A DNA stretch of 64,000 bases from Alphaproteobacteria bacterium (GTDB lineage Bacteria; Myxococcota_A; UBA796; GCA-2862545): positions 1 to 64,000 of the forward strand of contig JACKER010000029.1 in the NCBI GenBank assembly GCA_020632925.1, read 5' to 3'. Below the pieces are notes generated by a model. That model worked only from the letters and a program-made list of their open reading frames with translations. It was not told the DNA's origin and did no database searches. Below are positions 9,401-17,470 of the stretch, piece by piece (position 1 is the stretch's first letter; each line of letters begins with the position of its first letter). Both the position numbers and the translations under genes were made by a program.

Positions 9401-9534
9401 AGCTGTCGCTGGCGGTCCTGCCGCGCGAGATGCTCGCGCAGGTCGACCCCCGCAAGCTGGTCTCGGACGGCACCCGCCGGCCCGAGGACGTCGAGGACTT
9501 CGTGACCTGGGTGGTCCGTGAGGTGCAGCCATGA
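6466..9534 (+). CDS. alpha-2-macroglobulin-like protein, N-terminal half
   Basis: 1022 residues. The ATG at 6466 follows AGGAG and gives a lipoprotein-like leader (FMAMATCGC). Macroglobulin (MG) beta domains follow; the MG2 signature appears near residue 165 as TDRPLYKPGQTVLF. Between the MG domains, at about 485-570 and 585-680, sit two inserts, each with two conserved cysteines (LQECAVYS...LARCVADTVRGL and ARRCLQRG...SSCVASALRG). They resemble the AgmX/PglI C-terminal domain of myxobacteria. The stop overlaps the next gene's start (ATGA), so the two halves are translationally coupled. Bacterial macroglobulins guard the periplasm against proteases; here the molecule is split between two lipoproteins. 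Confidence 0.85.
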   Translation: MASKKRWSPLLSIVPITFMAMATCGCLGLFTAAPCLRTGVRYGLWPSSCPDTDMRLTTQINAWGLVRGRDQGQVEIVPTAHWLRGEGRDAYPREGQLYRGYDAELQLQDHDGQPIEGLTVVEREKRGGGGVRWRVKLDDLPDGDYQLSATTTTSFETSTHTVPLALYAPALVHTMTDRPLYKPGQTVLFRSATLRRTDEKPLEGRPGRWVVRSPSGLEMLVEKDAAGPWGIADGSFPIDEDAEQGQWSVTWQTGEASDTVTFDVRPFRLPRFTVEAAGSRRWYAIGQPLVIEGRAAYSSGAPVANAPVKVGLRLAGGRWPLPIDWEEPREVRTGPDGRYRVDFGAVPPDLMDRATLTALVEVTEQAGERASGAAQVVLSHESLKVEAVTELGDGLVEGFNNRAYVRATTPDGRPLANATLVLTRPYDPTDAGKTTTTDADGVAALQIDPGPPVTVVQPPPPPRIRPFQPTPPSLVDGRELSDTRGLDLEERRAVDRLQPRLQECAVYSRGEQVQVGARVDRGGAVRVAIPMQDGPLARCVADTVRGLRMPAGDDRTYTLSWSIPDAQVPSLSLSSSGGPMGGEVDRALGEASTLARRCLQRGQGVNGSLFANVHWVTSKGSERIDLLLEQPGHDGLSPTASSCVASALRGASLRDPATADAVGVHQARLSVPAPPGTRREQPTVSTAYELKVVARADGEALGDGRLILPVGAVPNMRLRATPSLTTPDTDVTIELVRGPTWRGDLPKEMRLYEGTVEVAKAEVKDKAATFHIPADVEGFLYTEFGGARAVVFVAPADPLSVQVASDQKAYEPGGTAHLTVTTRHGDAPVAAGVTLVGVDSLLAQLAPLTGPDDFGRVTVRATSDQPPFGTFDARALALGQIRGENAARAAVMRIGQLPRDPAGDQPASANGGSVVVTDEVLVRNFYRALGRTAAAIRAWEKTAPAQEQLENDAVVGLWDDALADLRKEGDPAVDAWGRELSLAVLPREMLAQVDPRKLVSDGTRRPEDVEDFVTWVVREVQP

Positions 9535-11780
9535 GCGTGGTGACGATGTTGGCGCTGGTCGGCTGTGGCCAGAGCTCCGCTCCGACCGCCATGGAAGCCG
9601 CCCCGGCCGTCGTCGACATGCCCGTCGGCGGGCTGATGGCCGATGAAGGTGGCGCCATGATGAAGGAGGAGGCCGAGATGGCCCGGCCCGCCGCAGCCGC
9701 CGCCAAGGGCGCGGGGCGTCGCGACCGCCAGATGGCCTCCAACGAGGCGCCCGCCGCCGAGCCCGAGCCGATGGACGACGCGGACAAGGACCAGGCGGCC
9801 CAGGGCGGCGAGGACGGATCGTCCGAGCGCACGCGGAGCTGGTTCCCGGAGTCCTTCCTGTGGCGGCCACTGGTCGAGACGGGCGATGACGGCGTCGCCG
9901 AGCTCGACGTGACGGTGCCGGACCAGCTCACCACCTGGCGCGTGCTCGCCCTCGCTGCCGACGCCTCGGGTCAGCAGTCGGGCACGGTCCACACCTTCGA
10001 CAGCACGCTCCCCGTCTACGTCGACCCGGTGGTGCCGGGCTGGCTGTACGCGGGCGATCGGATCGACCTGCCGGTCCAGGCCGTCAACACCACGGATCAC
10101 GCGATCAGCGCGCGCCTGTCACTCCAGGCGCAGGGCGCGCTGGGCGGCGAGGGCGTGGCCACGATCGCGCTGTCGCCCGGCGGATCGGACGTGCGGAGCC
10201 TGCCGCTGCGCGCGGACGGTGCGGGCGAAGCCACCATCCTGGCGAAGCTCTCCGCCGGCTCCGACTCCGATGCCGCCGAGCGCAGCTTCCCGGTGCTCCC
10301 CACGGGACGCCCGGTGGAGCGCCATCGCGGCGGGACCCTCACCGACGACCGGACGTTCTCGCTCGCGGGACCCGGCAAGGCCGACCCGAGCACCGAGCAG
10401 ATCGAGGTCGTGGTGTTCGCCGGTCCGCTGGCGGTCGTCCAGGCCGAGGTGGCGCGCGTGAACGCGGGCGCCCGCCCCGACGACGGCGCCTACGGCTTCG
10501 CCCTCGCGAGCTTCGTGGACGAGCTGTCCGCCGCGTCCGGCGTGGAGGTGGACGACAAGCTGAACCGCCGGCTGCAGATCCTCGCGTGGCAGCGGGTGGT
10601 CCGCGACCTGCGCGCCCCCGACGCGAACGTGGCCGCCGACCTGCTGGGCTCGATGCGCGACGTGTCCGGGCACGAGCAGGCCGAAGGGGCGCTGCCGATC
10701 CTGGTCTCCGCCGTGACCCGTGGGCAGCGGGCGGACGGGGCCTGGGCGCGCCGGGATCGCAGCACGCTCCAGGAGATCCTCGTCAACACGGCGTTCGTGG
10801 GCCGGACGCTCGGTGAGGAGCAGCAGGGCTCCCGACTGCGGGCCTCGGCCTTCCTCGAGCGCTTCCTGCACGAGGTGAAGGACCCGTACACCGCGGCGGT
10901 CCTGCTCGCGTCCGGCCTGCTGGACGGCGACGCGGAGGAGCCCCTGCGCAAGCTGCTCGACGAGGCCCTCGTGGACGACGCGGACGGCGTCCCCACCGTG
11001 AACGTCCCCGCGGACGTGGTGGACATGTGGGGCGTGCGCCCCTCGGCGTCGGAGATGCTCGCCTGGACGGTGCTCGCGCTGCCGGACGACCACGAGGATC
11101 GCGGCGATCTGGCGGCCCGCCTCATGCAGCGCTGGGACGCGCGCTGGGGCTTCGGCGCCGGACGCGCGGACACGCTGGCGCTCGAGGCGGTGGTCTCGGC
11201 CCTGCCGGGCGCTCCCGACGCGGTGGACCTGACGCTGACCGTCGGGGACGCGGTCGCCCGCGGGCGCCTCGACCCGAGCCAGCCCAAGCTCCCCGTCCTG
11301 CTCACGGTCCGTCCGGGCACGGGCGCCGAGGAGGTCGTGCTGAAGGCCTCCCCCGCGGTGCCTGGCCTGGCCTTCGTCGCGACGCGTCGCTCGTGGGTGC
11401 CGTGGACCGACGAGGACCGCTTGCGGGGGGTCGAGGCCGAGGTCTCCGCCGATCGACTGACCGTCGGCGAGGAGGGGCACCTCCACCTCACGCTCTCCGC
11501 GCCGTCCGGGACCTCGCTGCACGTCGAGCAGGGCCTCCCCGCGGGCGTGGTCGTCGATCCGCAGCTCGCCCAGCGGTACCCGCGGCTGTCGGGGGTCCGG
11601 GTGCTCCAGGATCGCCTGATGTTCGACACGGCCTCGTTCGGGGCTGGCGAGATCCTGGAGATCGACGTGCCCGTCACGCCCGCGTTCTCGGGGACCTTCT
11701 CGACGGCGCCGCTGTTGGTGGGCACGCGAGGGTCCGAGCCCGTGCCCATGGCGCCGATGGCGTGGACCATCGGTTCCTGA
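9531..11780 (+). CDS. alpha-2-macroglobulin-like protein, C-terminal half, no thioester
   Basis: 749 residues with a lipobox (LALVGCGQ), then a low-complexity Ala/Met/Glu linker. The A2M domain begins near residue 100 (WFPESFLWRPLVETGDDG) and is followed by LTTWRVLALA, the expected order. An alpha-helical toroid-like region spans about 290-540, and a receptor-binding-like beta domain ends the protein. The reactive thioester motif of trapping macroglobulins (CxEQ, usually GCGEQ or CLEQ) is absent; no cysteine occurs in the helical region. It therefore resembles the non-thioester YfaS branch. It starts inside the stop of the preceding half and must act with it. Convergent with the membrane protein gene 6 nt away. 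Confidence 0.85.
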   Translation: MSVVTMLALVGCGQSSAPTAMEAAPAVVDMPVGGLMADEGGAMMKEEAEMARPAAAAAKGAGRRDRQMASNEAPAAEPEPMDDADKDQAAQGGEDGSSERTRSWFPESFLWRPLVETGDDGVAELDVTVPDQLTTWRVLALAADASGQQSGTVHTFDSTLPVYVDPVVPGWLYAGDRIDLPVQAVNTTDHAISARLSLQAQGALGGEGVATIALSPGGSDVRSLPLRADGAGEATILAKLSAGSDSDAAERSFPVLPTGRPVERHRGGTLTDDRTFSLAGPGKADPSTEQIEVVVFAGPLAVVQAEVARVNAGARPDDGAYGFALASFVDELSAASGVEVDDKLNRRLQILAWQRVVRDLRAPDANVAADLLGSMRDVSGHEQAEGALPILVSAVTRGQRADGAWARRDRSTLQEILVNTAFVGRTLGEEQQGSRLRASAFLERFLHEVKDPYTAAVLLASGLLDGDAEEPLRKLLDEALVDDADGVPTVNVPADVVDMWGVRPSASEMLAWTVLALPDDHEDRGDLAARLMQRWDARWGFGAGRADTLALEAVVSALPGAPDAVDLTLTVGDAVARGRLDPSQPKLPVLLTVRPGTGAEEVVLKASPAVPGLAFVATRRSWVPWTDEDRLRGVEAEVSADRLTVGEEGHLHLTLSAPSGTSLHVEQGLPAGVVVDPQLAQRYPRLSGVRVLQDRLMFDTASFGAGEILEIDVPVTPAFSGTFSTAPLLVGTRGSEPVPMAPMAWTIGS

Positions 11781-11786
11781 GGGCGG

Positions 11787-14552
11787 CTACCACCCCTCGA
11801 TCGGGCGGAGCCCGAGGCGCTCGACGCGGGCCTCCTCGGCGTATCGCCGCGCCCATGCCAGGCGGCCGTCGAGGGCGACCGCGTCCGCGAACCGGCGGTA
11901 CGCCAGGTCGTGGTCCTCCGCCGCCCGCGCTGCCAGGCCCTCCTCGTACAGCTGGGCGGCGAGCGCCCGCGACCGGCTCACCGTCGAAGGCTCACGGAAG
12001 TCCCAACGGTGCGCCCGCAGCAGGTCGCGCACCCGATCCGCGCCCGCCGTTCCGTCCGAGTGGGCCGCCCAGCATCGCGCCAGCGCGGTGTGCACGGCCG
12101 CGGCGCGCTCCTCGGCCCACGCCGTGTCTCCCTCGTGCAGGTGCCGGGCGTCGCTCCAGGCGGCCTCGGCCTCGTCGCACCGGCCGGCAGCGCCTGCCGT
12201 CTCAGCGCGCTCGAGCGCCGCGGTGGCCTCCCGATCGCGCTCCTCCGGCGACACCACCCGCAGGACGCCCGGGAACCGCACCTCGCCCCGCGCGAGGACC
12301 GCGGGGACCTCGTCCGTGCCTCCGGCCACCACCGTGGGCGGCGTGCCGCGCGGGAGCGGGGCCAGCACGGTGCCGTCGGCGTCCATCGCGACCAGCCCGA
12401 GGTCGTAGGTGCCCGGGGGGAGGTCGCCCACCGGCAGCGCGTACCGACCGACGAACACCTCGCGCCCCCGCCACACGTCCGGCTCGACCCAGTCGTAGGC
12501 CGGCGGGAGGTCCCAGCTCCGGAGGTGCTCGCCGTCCGACGCGAACAGCAGGACGCGGAAGGCCGCGCCGGGCGGCCGCTGCATCCCGACCTCGACGTAG
12601 GCCGTCCCATCGGCTGCCGCGCTGGTGGGAACGTGGGGCGTGTACAGCGTCAGCCCCCGCGACAGGGCCACCCGCGGCCCGGCGTGCGGCCAGCGCTGCT
12701 CGAACAGGACATCGCGTCGCACGTAGCTGCCGTCGTGCAGGTTCTGGCCCGCCGGGAACGGCGGAACGGCGACGTAGTCCCGCCGGAAGGACGGGTTCGA
12801 GGGGAAGCGCGTCCGCGTCGCCCAGAAGTCGTGGACGTGGATCTCGAACGGGCGCTTCTCGCGGAAGACGTACTCCTCGACGAACGGCTTCTGCCAGTGG
12901 TGGTGGGCGAAGGAGACGTCGACCAGCCCTGCGAGATCGAGCATCTCGAAGTCGCTCCAGAGCAGGTGGGCGCCCATGTCGACGTCGGTGACCACGAGCG
13001 GCTCGTCGACGTGCGCCCGCGCCGCCAGGACCCGGACGTAGTCGATGCGGGAGGACACGGACCACGGCGTCGCGTCGGTCGCCGCGGCGATCTCGACCAG
13101 CCACGAGACGTGGACCGGCACCAGGGCCAGCACCAGCACCGCGGACAGCACCCACCCGACCACCGTGGAGCGGACCTCGTCGCCCGTCGGCAGCTCGAAC
13201 ACGTCCAGCAGCCAGCGGGAGAGGTCGTACGTCCCGAACGCGAACAGCAGCGACCCCGGGACCGTCGCCAGCGCGTACCAGCGGTAGCCCTTCATCCAGT
13301 CGCCCTCGCTGTAGACCGCGAAGAGCACGACGAGGCAGCAGAACACCCAGGCCTGCACGCGCAGCGCCGCGTCGCGACCCGACCCCAGCCCCGCCAGCGC
13401 GACCAGCGGCGCGAGCGCGGCCAGGACGTACGGGGGGATCCACTGGAACAGCTGGGGCACCGGCACGATGGCCGGCGGATGCCCGAGGTAGCGGAGGATC
13501 TCGGCGCTCACCACGAGCCCGCCGAGCAGACCCGTCGCCGCCGCCATCACCCAACGCCGCGAGCCTCCCAGTCGGAGCAGCACGAGCGCCAGCCCACCCC
13601 AGCAGGCGCCGAGCAGCACCTCCGGCAGGAAGCGCTGGCCGCCGAGCTGGGTGACCAGACCGACGACCACGACCAGGCCGTAGGCGAGCCACACCCGGGG
13701 TCCGCGCGCGGAGAGCACCCCGAGCAGCCACACCGGCAGGTAGAACCCGTAGGCGGACCGCCGGAAGAACTCGGACGTCCAGTTCCACCCGCGGCCGCGC
13801 CAGAGCCATGGGTGCAGCTCGTGGCGCTCGAGCTTCGCGTAGTAGGTGTTGGCCACCGGCCAGGCGAAGGTCGCGTAGTGCCAGACCTGGTACGCCGTCC
13901 AGGGCACGAAGTAGAGCAGGAGCCACAGCGCGGTCGGGACCAGTGTGCGCTTGCGGGCGAGCGTCCACGCGAGGTGGAAGAACCCGCCGGCCGCGGCGTA
14001 CAGGATCCCCTCGGGCCTCGTCAGCGAGAGCAGGAGCCAGGCCAGCGCCGACAAGGGCCAGCGGAAGCCCTCCTCCTCGACCTCCACCTGGCCACGCCAG
14101 ATCGCGAGCGCGAACAGCAGGTTCCACAGCGGGTTCTCGAGGCCCGCCGTCCCCCACATCGCGAACTGGAGGCTCGTGGCGAGGAATGCCGGGGCGAGCA
14201 GCGGGATGCCGGTGGCCACGGGGGCCGCTCGGCGCGCGATCCGCCACACGACGAGCACGGTCGCGAGCGACAGCACCAGGCCCAGCGCATGGCTCGCGAG
14301 GAACGGGTCGATCCGCAGCAGCGTCGTCAGCGCGAGCAGGGCCACCCAGGTGGGGTTGGAGTACCCCTCGAGCCACTCGCCCCCCGGCGTGGGCACGAGA
14401 CCGTCGCCGTCGACGAGGTGCTTCGCATACGCGAAGTCGATGGCCGCGTCCTCGATCGTGAAGCCGGCCAACCCGAGGTCGTGAGCGGCCGCCCCCACCA
14501 GGATCACGGTGAGGACCACGCCTTCGACCCGTCTGTCACTCCATCGCGGCAC
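11787..14552 (-). CDS. large multi-pass membrane protein, GT-C glycosyltransferase-like (paralog 1)
   Basis: 921 residues. About ten hydrophobic helices fill the first 500 residues. Early acidic motifs (FTIEDAAIDFAYAKHLVDG, GYSNPTW) and a GLENPLW segment resemble GT-C transferases that take sugars from lipid carriers. The C-terminal 400 residues are soluble, with a beta domain (YDWVEPDVWRGREVFVGRYA) and TPR-like helices ending in YAEEARVERLGL. It is a paralog of the gene at 19192, sharing every listed block. The GTG at 14552 was chosen because TAGGCT lies 5 nt before it and the frame loses homology upstream; there is no Shine-Dalgarno site. Acceptor and donor are unknown; transfer activity is inference. 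Confidence 0.75.
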   Translation of the reverse strand: MPRWSDRRVEGVVLTVILVGAAAHDLGLAGFTIEDAAIDFAYAKHLVDGDGLVPTPGGEWLEGYSNPTWVALLALTTLLRIDPFLASHALGLVLSLATVLVVWRIARRAAPVATGIPLLAPAFLATSLQFAMWGTAGLENPLWNLLFALAIWRGQVEVEEEGFRWPLSALAWLLLSLTRPEGILYAAAGGFFHLAWTLARKRTLVPTALWLLLYFVPWTAYQVWHYATFAWPVANTYYAKLERHELHPWLWRGRGWNWTSEFFRRSAYGFYLPVWLLGVLSARGPRVWLAYGLVVVVGLVTQLGGQRFLPEVLLGACWGGLALVLLRLGGSRRWVMAAATGLLGGLVVSAEILRYLGHPPAIVPVPQLFQWIPPYVLAALAPLVALAGLGSGRDAALRVQAWVFCCLVVLFAVYSEGDWMKGYRWYALATVPGSLLFAFGTYDLSRWLLDVFELPTGDEVRSTVVGWVLSAVLVLALVPVHVSWLVEIAAATDATPWSVSSRIDYVRVLAARAHVDEPLVVTDVDMGAHLLWSDFEMLDLAGLVDVSFAHHHWQKPFVEEYVFREKRPFEIHVHDFWATRTRFPSNPSFRRDYVAVPPFPAGQNLHDGSYVRRDVLFEQRWPHAGPRVALSRGLTLYTPHVPTSAAADGTAYVEVGMQRPPGAAFRVLLFASDGEHLRSWDLPPAYDWVEPDVWRGREVFVGRYALPVGDLPPGTYDLGLVAMDADGTVLAPLPRGTPPTVVAGGTDEVPAVLARGEVRFPGVLRVVSPEERDREATAALERAETAGAAGRCDEAEAAWSDARHLHEGDTAWAEERAAAVHTALARCWAAHSDGTAGADRVRDLLRAHRWDFREPSTVSRSRALAAQLYEEGLAARAAEDHDLAYRRFADAVALDGRLAWARRYAEEARVERLGLRPIEGW

Positions 14553-14557
14553 GGCGC

Positions 14558-14563
14558 AGCCTA
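14558..14563 (-). promoter_or_regulatory. -10-like hexamer TAGGCT, leaderless spacing
   Basis: Only 5 nt separate it from GTG 14552, placing the expected transcription start at the start codon. Confidence 0.4.
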
Positions 14564-14617
14564 TCCGACCTGCGTCCTGGGGCACGCGATTTCCTCCCCG
14601 GTGAGCCGCCACGGACA

Positions 14618-14623
14618 TAGACT
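14618..14623 (+). promoter_or_regulatory. -10-like hexamer TAGACT
   Basis: 17 nt before the ATG at 14641; a GGAG site lies in between. Confidence 0.35.
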
Positions 14624-14640
14624 CTGGGCCGGAGTACGAG

Positions 14641-15861
14641 ATGAGCGTCGCCGCGTGGGTCCTGCTGACACCCCTCGAAGCCCACGCGTCCGCGGTGTGC
14701 GGCGACGACACCACCGCCACGGTGGACGACACGCTGTCGGCGCTCTGGGAAGCGTACGCCGCCGTCGACGAGGCGCAGTTCGACCGAGCGGGGAAGAACC
14801 TGACCGCCGCGATCGCCTGCCTCGACGTCGTCCCCTCCCCCGTCCAGATCTCCCGGCTGCACCAGGGCATGGCGCTCCTGTCCTTCGTGAGCGGCCAGAC
14901 GCGTGCCTCGCGCCGCTCGCTCGCGGCCGCGCGCCTGCTGGACCCCGGCTGGAAGCTCGACGCGCGCACCTTCCCCGACGGGCACCCACTCCGCGACCTG
15001 TGGGGCCAGGCGACCGATCCGGGACCGGTGGACGACATCGGGCGCATCCACCCCGACCGGTGGATCGTGGACGGGTACGAGCGGGACGACGCGCCCGTCG
15101 AGCGGGCGTTCCTGCTCCAGGTGCAGGCCGAGGACGGCGAGATCCTGTGGTCGGGCTACCTCTGGAGCTTCGAGGAGATCCCGGACCGCGGGCAGGGCCG
15201 CTGGAAGAGCCCCCTGGCTACGCCGCACGCGCTGTGGCTCTCGCTCGGCCTGCAGGGTCGCGTCCTCTCCGCGGACCAACGCACGGACGCCCCCGACGTG
15301 CTCCGGGACCAGGCGGGGACCGCGGTGGGTGGCGGGCTCGCGCTCCAGGCGCGCTTCACGCCCCTGTCCGTGCTCGGCGGGGAGCTCGCCGCGGCCGTGG
15401 CCAGCCCCGGGGATCCCGTGCTCGGCGGAGGGAGCGAGCCCTCCGGACACGCGGCGCTGCTGGTGGGGGGCGGCGGCTGGGCGGGAGCGCTCCAGCCCTA
15501 CGGCGCGCTGCGGGCCGGCGTCTCCCTGGACCACGGCGTGGCATGGTCGGGCGTCGACCCGGTGCCGACGGCGGGCGATTGGATGCTGGTGTCGATGCTG
15601 ATCGGCGCGGAGGGCGGGATCCGGGGGGATCGCGCGCGGGCGGGCCTCGCGACGGACGTGTTGCTCGCCGAGGCGACGGTTCCGTGGGCCGGGCGGGTCC
15701 GACTCGATGGCGGCTGGGCCCTGATCGGGCCGCTGGCCGTCGAGGGTGCGCTCGCCGCGCGGATCGGCAGCCAGAGCATCGAGGACGTCGACGGGACGCC
15801 GCTCGGGCACCTGGGCGACACCGACGTCCGCGTCACGCTCGCGCTGGCGCTCTGGAACTGA
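14641..15861 (+). CDS. secreted protein, possible outer-membrane barrel
   Basis: 406 residues with an N-terminal signal-like segment ending near AHASA. A helical repeat-like region at about 20-110 (AVDEAQFDRAGKNLTAAI, SRRSLAAARLLDPGW) resembles a single TPR-type unit. From about 200 on, alternating Gly/hydrophobic strands (GGGLALQARFTPLSVLGGELA, YGALRAGVSLDHG) end in VRVTLALALWN, the aromatic C-terminal residue pattern seen in outer-membrane beta-barrels. GGAG precedes the ATG. Divergent from the GT-C-like gene, with which it shares an 88-nt control region. No family recognised; a barrel is inferred from pattern only. Confidence 0.65.
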   Translation: MSVAAWVLLTPLEAHASAVCGDDTTATVDDTLSALWEAYAAVDEAQFDRAGKNLTAAIACLDVVPSPVQISRLHQGMALLSFVSGQTRASRRSLAAARLLDPGWKLDARTFPDGHPLRDLWGQATDPGPVDDIGRIHPDRWIVDGYERDDAPVERAFLLQVQAEDGEILWSGYLWSFEEIPDRGQGRWKSPLATPHALWLSLGLQGRVLSADQRTDAPDVLRDQAGTAVGGGLALQARFTPLSVLGGELAAAVASPGDPVLGGGSEPSGHAALLVGGGGWAGALQPYGALRAGVSLDHGVAWSGVDPVPTAGDWMLVSMLIGAEGGIRGDRARAGLATDVLLAEATVPWAGRVRLDGGWALIGPLAVEGALAARIGSQSIEDVDGTPLGHLGDTDVRVTLALALWN

Positions 15862-15864
15862 CGA

Positions 15865-16440
15865 CTACTCGGGTTCGGGCGTCACCAGATGGTCCACCTG
15901 GAGCACGCCGTCCCGCCAGGCGCAGCTCCGACCCGCCCGGACCCCGTCCACCCAGGACTCGAGCGACGTGATCCGACCTCGTGCGTCGAGCGTCCAGGTG
16001 AACCCGTCCTTGACGCCCTTCACCCAGGTCGTCGCCAGCGTCCCCTCGGGGGTGAAGGTGACGGAGCGCCCGTGCGGCTCGCCGTTGCGGAGCGGGGTGA
16101 TGCTCACCACCCGGCGCGACATCGGATCCCAGCCGATCCGCGGCCCGACCTCCTCGTCGTTGAGGAAGCGGGTGTCGAGCGTGACCTTGCCGTCCATCGT
16201 GAACCGGGTCCGCCGCCCGCTCTTCTTCTTGCGCTCCTCGCACCACACGTCGTCGCCGGCGGGGGGTGCCGTGCCTGCGAGCGTGCCGTACTGCCCGCAG
16301 GGATGAGGATCCATCCACCAGAAGTCCGGGCCGTCCTCCGGACGCGCCGGGAGCTCGAGCTTCGCCAACGCGAGGGAGAGCTCGTCGCAGGTGGCGGTGG
16401 TGGGTGGCAGCGCGAGCGCGGGGGCAGCGAGGAACAGCAT
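15865..16440 (-). CDS. secreted MORN-like repeat protein
   Basis: 191 residues from ATG 16440, which gives a hydrophobic leader (MLFLAAPALALP). In the C-terminal half a repeating motif is visible: RNGEPHGRSVTFTPEG, VKGVKDGFTWTLDARG and VDGVRAGRSCAWRDG. This is the pattern of MORN_2/YwqK-type repeats. Four cysteines suggest a periplasmic fold. The frame also allows an ATG at 16497, which would add 19 residues without signal character; no strong ribosome site supports either. It is convergent with the barrel-like gene, 3 nt apart. Function unknown. Confidence 0.6.
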   Translation of the reverse strand: MLFLAAPALALPPTTATCDELSLALAKLELPARPEDGPDFWWMDPHPCGQYGTLAGTAPPAGDDVWCEERKKKSGRRTRFTMDGKVTLDTRFLNDEEVGPRIGWDPMSRRVVSITPLRNGEPHGRSVTFTPEGTLATTWVKGVKDGFTWTLDARGRITSLESWVDGVRAGRSCAWRDGVLQVDHLVTPEPE

Positions 16441-16492
16441 GCGGTTCGGTCCATCCGTGCCGGCGACACCCGGATGCGCCGGCCCCTTCCCC

Positions 16493-16503
16493 ACCATAGC
16501 TAT
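16493..16503. promoter_or_regulatory. palindromic divergent promoter candidate
   Basis: ATAGCTAT at 16496-16503 reads the same on both strands. On the minus strand TATGGT fits the TANNNT pattern. The plus-strand gene starts 16 nt downstream. The two divergent genes may share overlapping promoters here. Confidence 0.3.
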
Positions 16504-16519
16504 CGCGGAGGGGGGAACG

Positions 16520-17470
16520 ATGCGCGTGGTGGTCGTGGGCGCCGGAGCGGTCGGTCAGGTCTACGCTCGACACCTCGTCCGCGGCGGCGCCGAGGTGGCG
16601 TTCCGCGTGCGCCGGCCGGACGCGGTGCGTCGGCCCTTCGTGATCCACGACCTCAACCGGGGCACCGCCGAGCGGTACGACGCGCCCGTGCTGGGTACGG
16701 ACGAGGAGGTCGCCGCCTTCGCGCCCGACGTGGCGCTGCTCACGGTGCCCTCGGACGCCCTCCGGGGCGAGTGGCTCGCGCCGTTCCTGGCCGCGATCGG
16801 GAAGGCGTCGGTGGTGTCGCTGGAGCCCGGGGTCGACGAGTCCGCCCTGATCCGCGCCGCGCGCCCCGACGTCGTGCTCGCCCAGGGCATCATCGCGCTC
16901 GTCGCCTACCAGGCGCCCCTGCCCGGCGAGACGCGCTTCGAGGAGCCCGGGATCGCCGTGTGGTACCCGTGGGCCACGGCCTGCCCGTTCTCGGGGCCCG
17001 GTGCGGAGGCGTTCGCGGCCGTGCTCCGGGCCGGCGGGATGCGCACCACGGTGCGCGACGACCTGACGAGCGACTCTGCGTTCGGCTCGATCGCGTTCGC
17101 GACCTGGGTGACGACGCTGCGCGCAGCGAGCTGGAAGTTCGCCGGCTTCTCCGCGAAGGGCCCCCTCGGCAGCGCGGCGCAGGCGCAGGCGCTGGCGGTC
17201 GCGAGCGCTCGGATCGACCGTCGTCCCCCGTGGTGGATGTCGCTGCTCGGACCCCGGACCGTCCTCGCGACCCTGCGGTTGGGGGAGCGCCTCCTGCCGC
17301 TGCCGCTCGAGATCTACATCCAGGTCCACTTCACGAAGGTCGGTGCGCAGAGCCGGATGCACCTGACGGAGGCCATCGCGCACGGACAGCGGCTCGGCCT
17401 GCCGGTGGACGCGATCGAGGCGCTCCTGGCGGCGGCGGACGCCGCTCCGATCACCTCCCCGGGAACATGA
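16520..17470 (+). CDS. ketopantoate reductase-like (PanE/ApbA) dehydrogenase
   Basis: 316 residues. The protein opens with the NADPH-binding motif MRVVVVGAGAVGQVYARHL, followed by a helical C-terminal domain, the layout of 2-dehydropantoate 2-reductases. I could not place the family's catalytic Lys and Glu with confidence, so the substrate may differ. The ATG at 16520 follows a strong GGAGGGGGG site and starts exactly at the Rossmann strand. Its 3' end overlaps the convergent membrane protein gene by 20 nt. No other pantothenate gene is nearby. Confidence 0.7.
   Translation: MRVVVVGAGAVGQVYARHLVRGGAEVAFRVRRPDAVRRPFVIHDLNRGTAERYDAPVLGTDEEVAAFAPDVALLTVPSDALRGEWLAPFLAAIGKASVVSLEPGVDESALIRAARPDVVLAQGIIALVAYQAPLPGETRFEEPGIAVWYPWATACPFSGPGAEAFAAVLRAGGMRTTVRDDLTSDSAFGSIAFATWVTTLRAASWKFAGFSAKGPLGSAAQAQALAVASARIDRRPPWWMSLLGPRTVLATLRLGERLLPLPLEIYIQVHFTKVGAQSRMHLTEAIAHGQRLGLPVDAIEALLAAADAAPITSPGT

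Noticed and set aside
4735..9870. Very long minus-strand open frame continuing upstream of the FHA activator
   Set aside because: It is antisense to the kinase and macroglobulin genes. Its product is His/Arg/Pro-rich nonsense with no domain until the FHA start at 4734; long open frames arise easily in GC-rich DNA.
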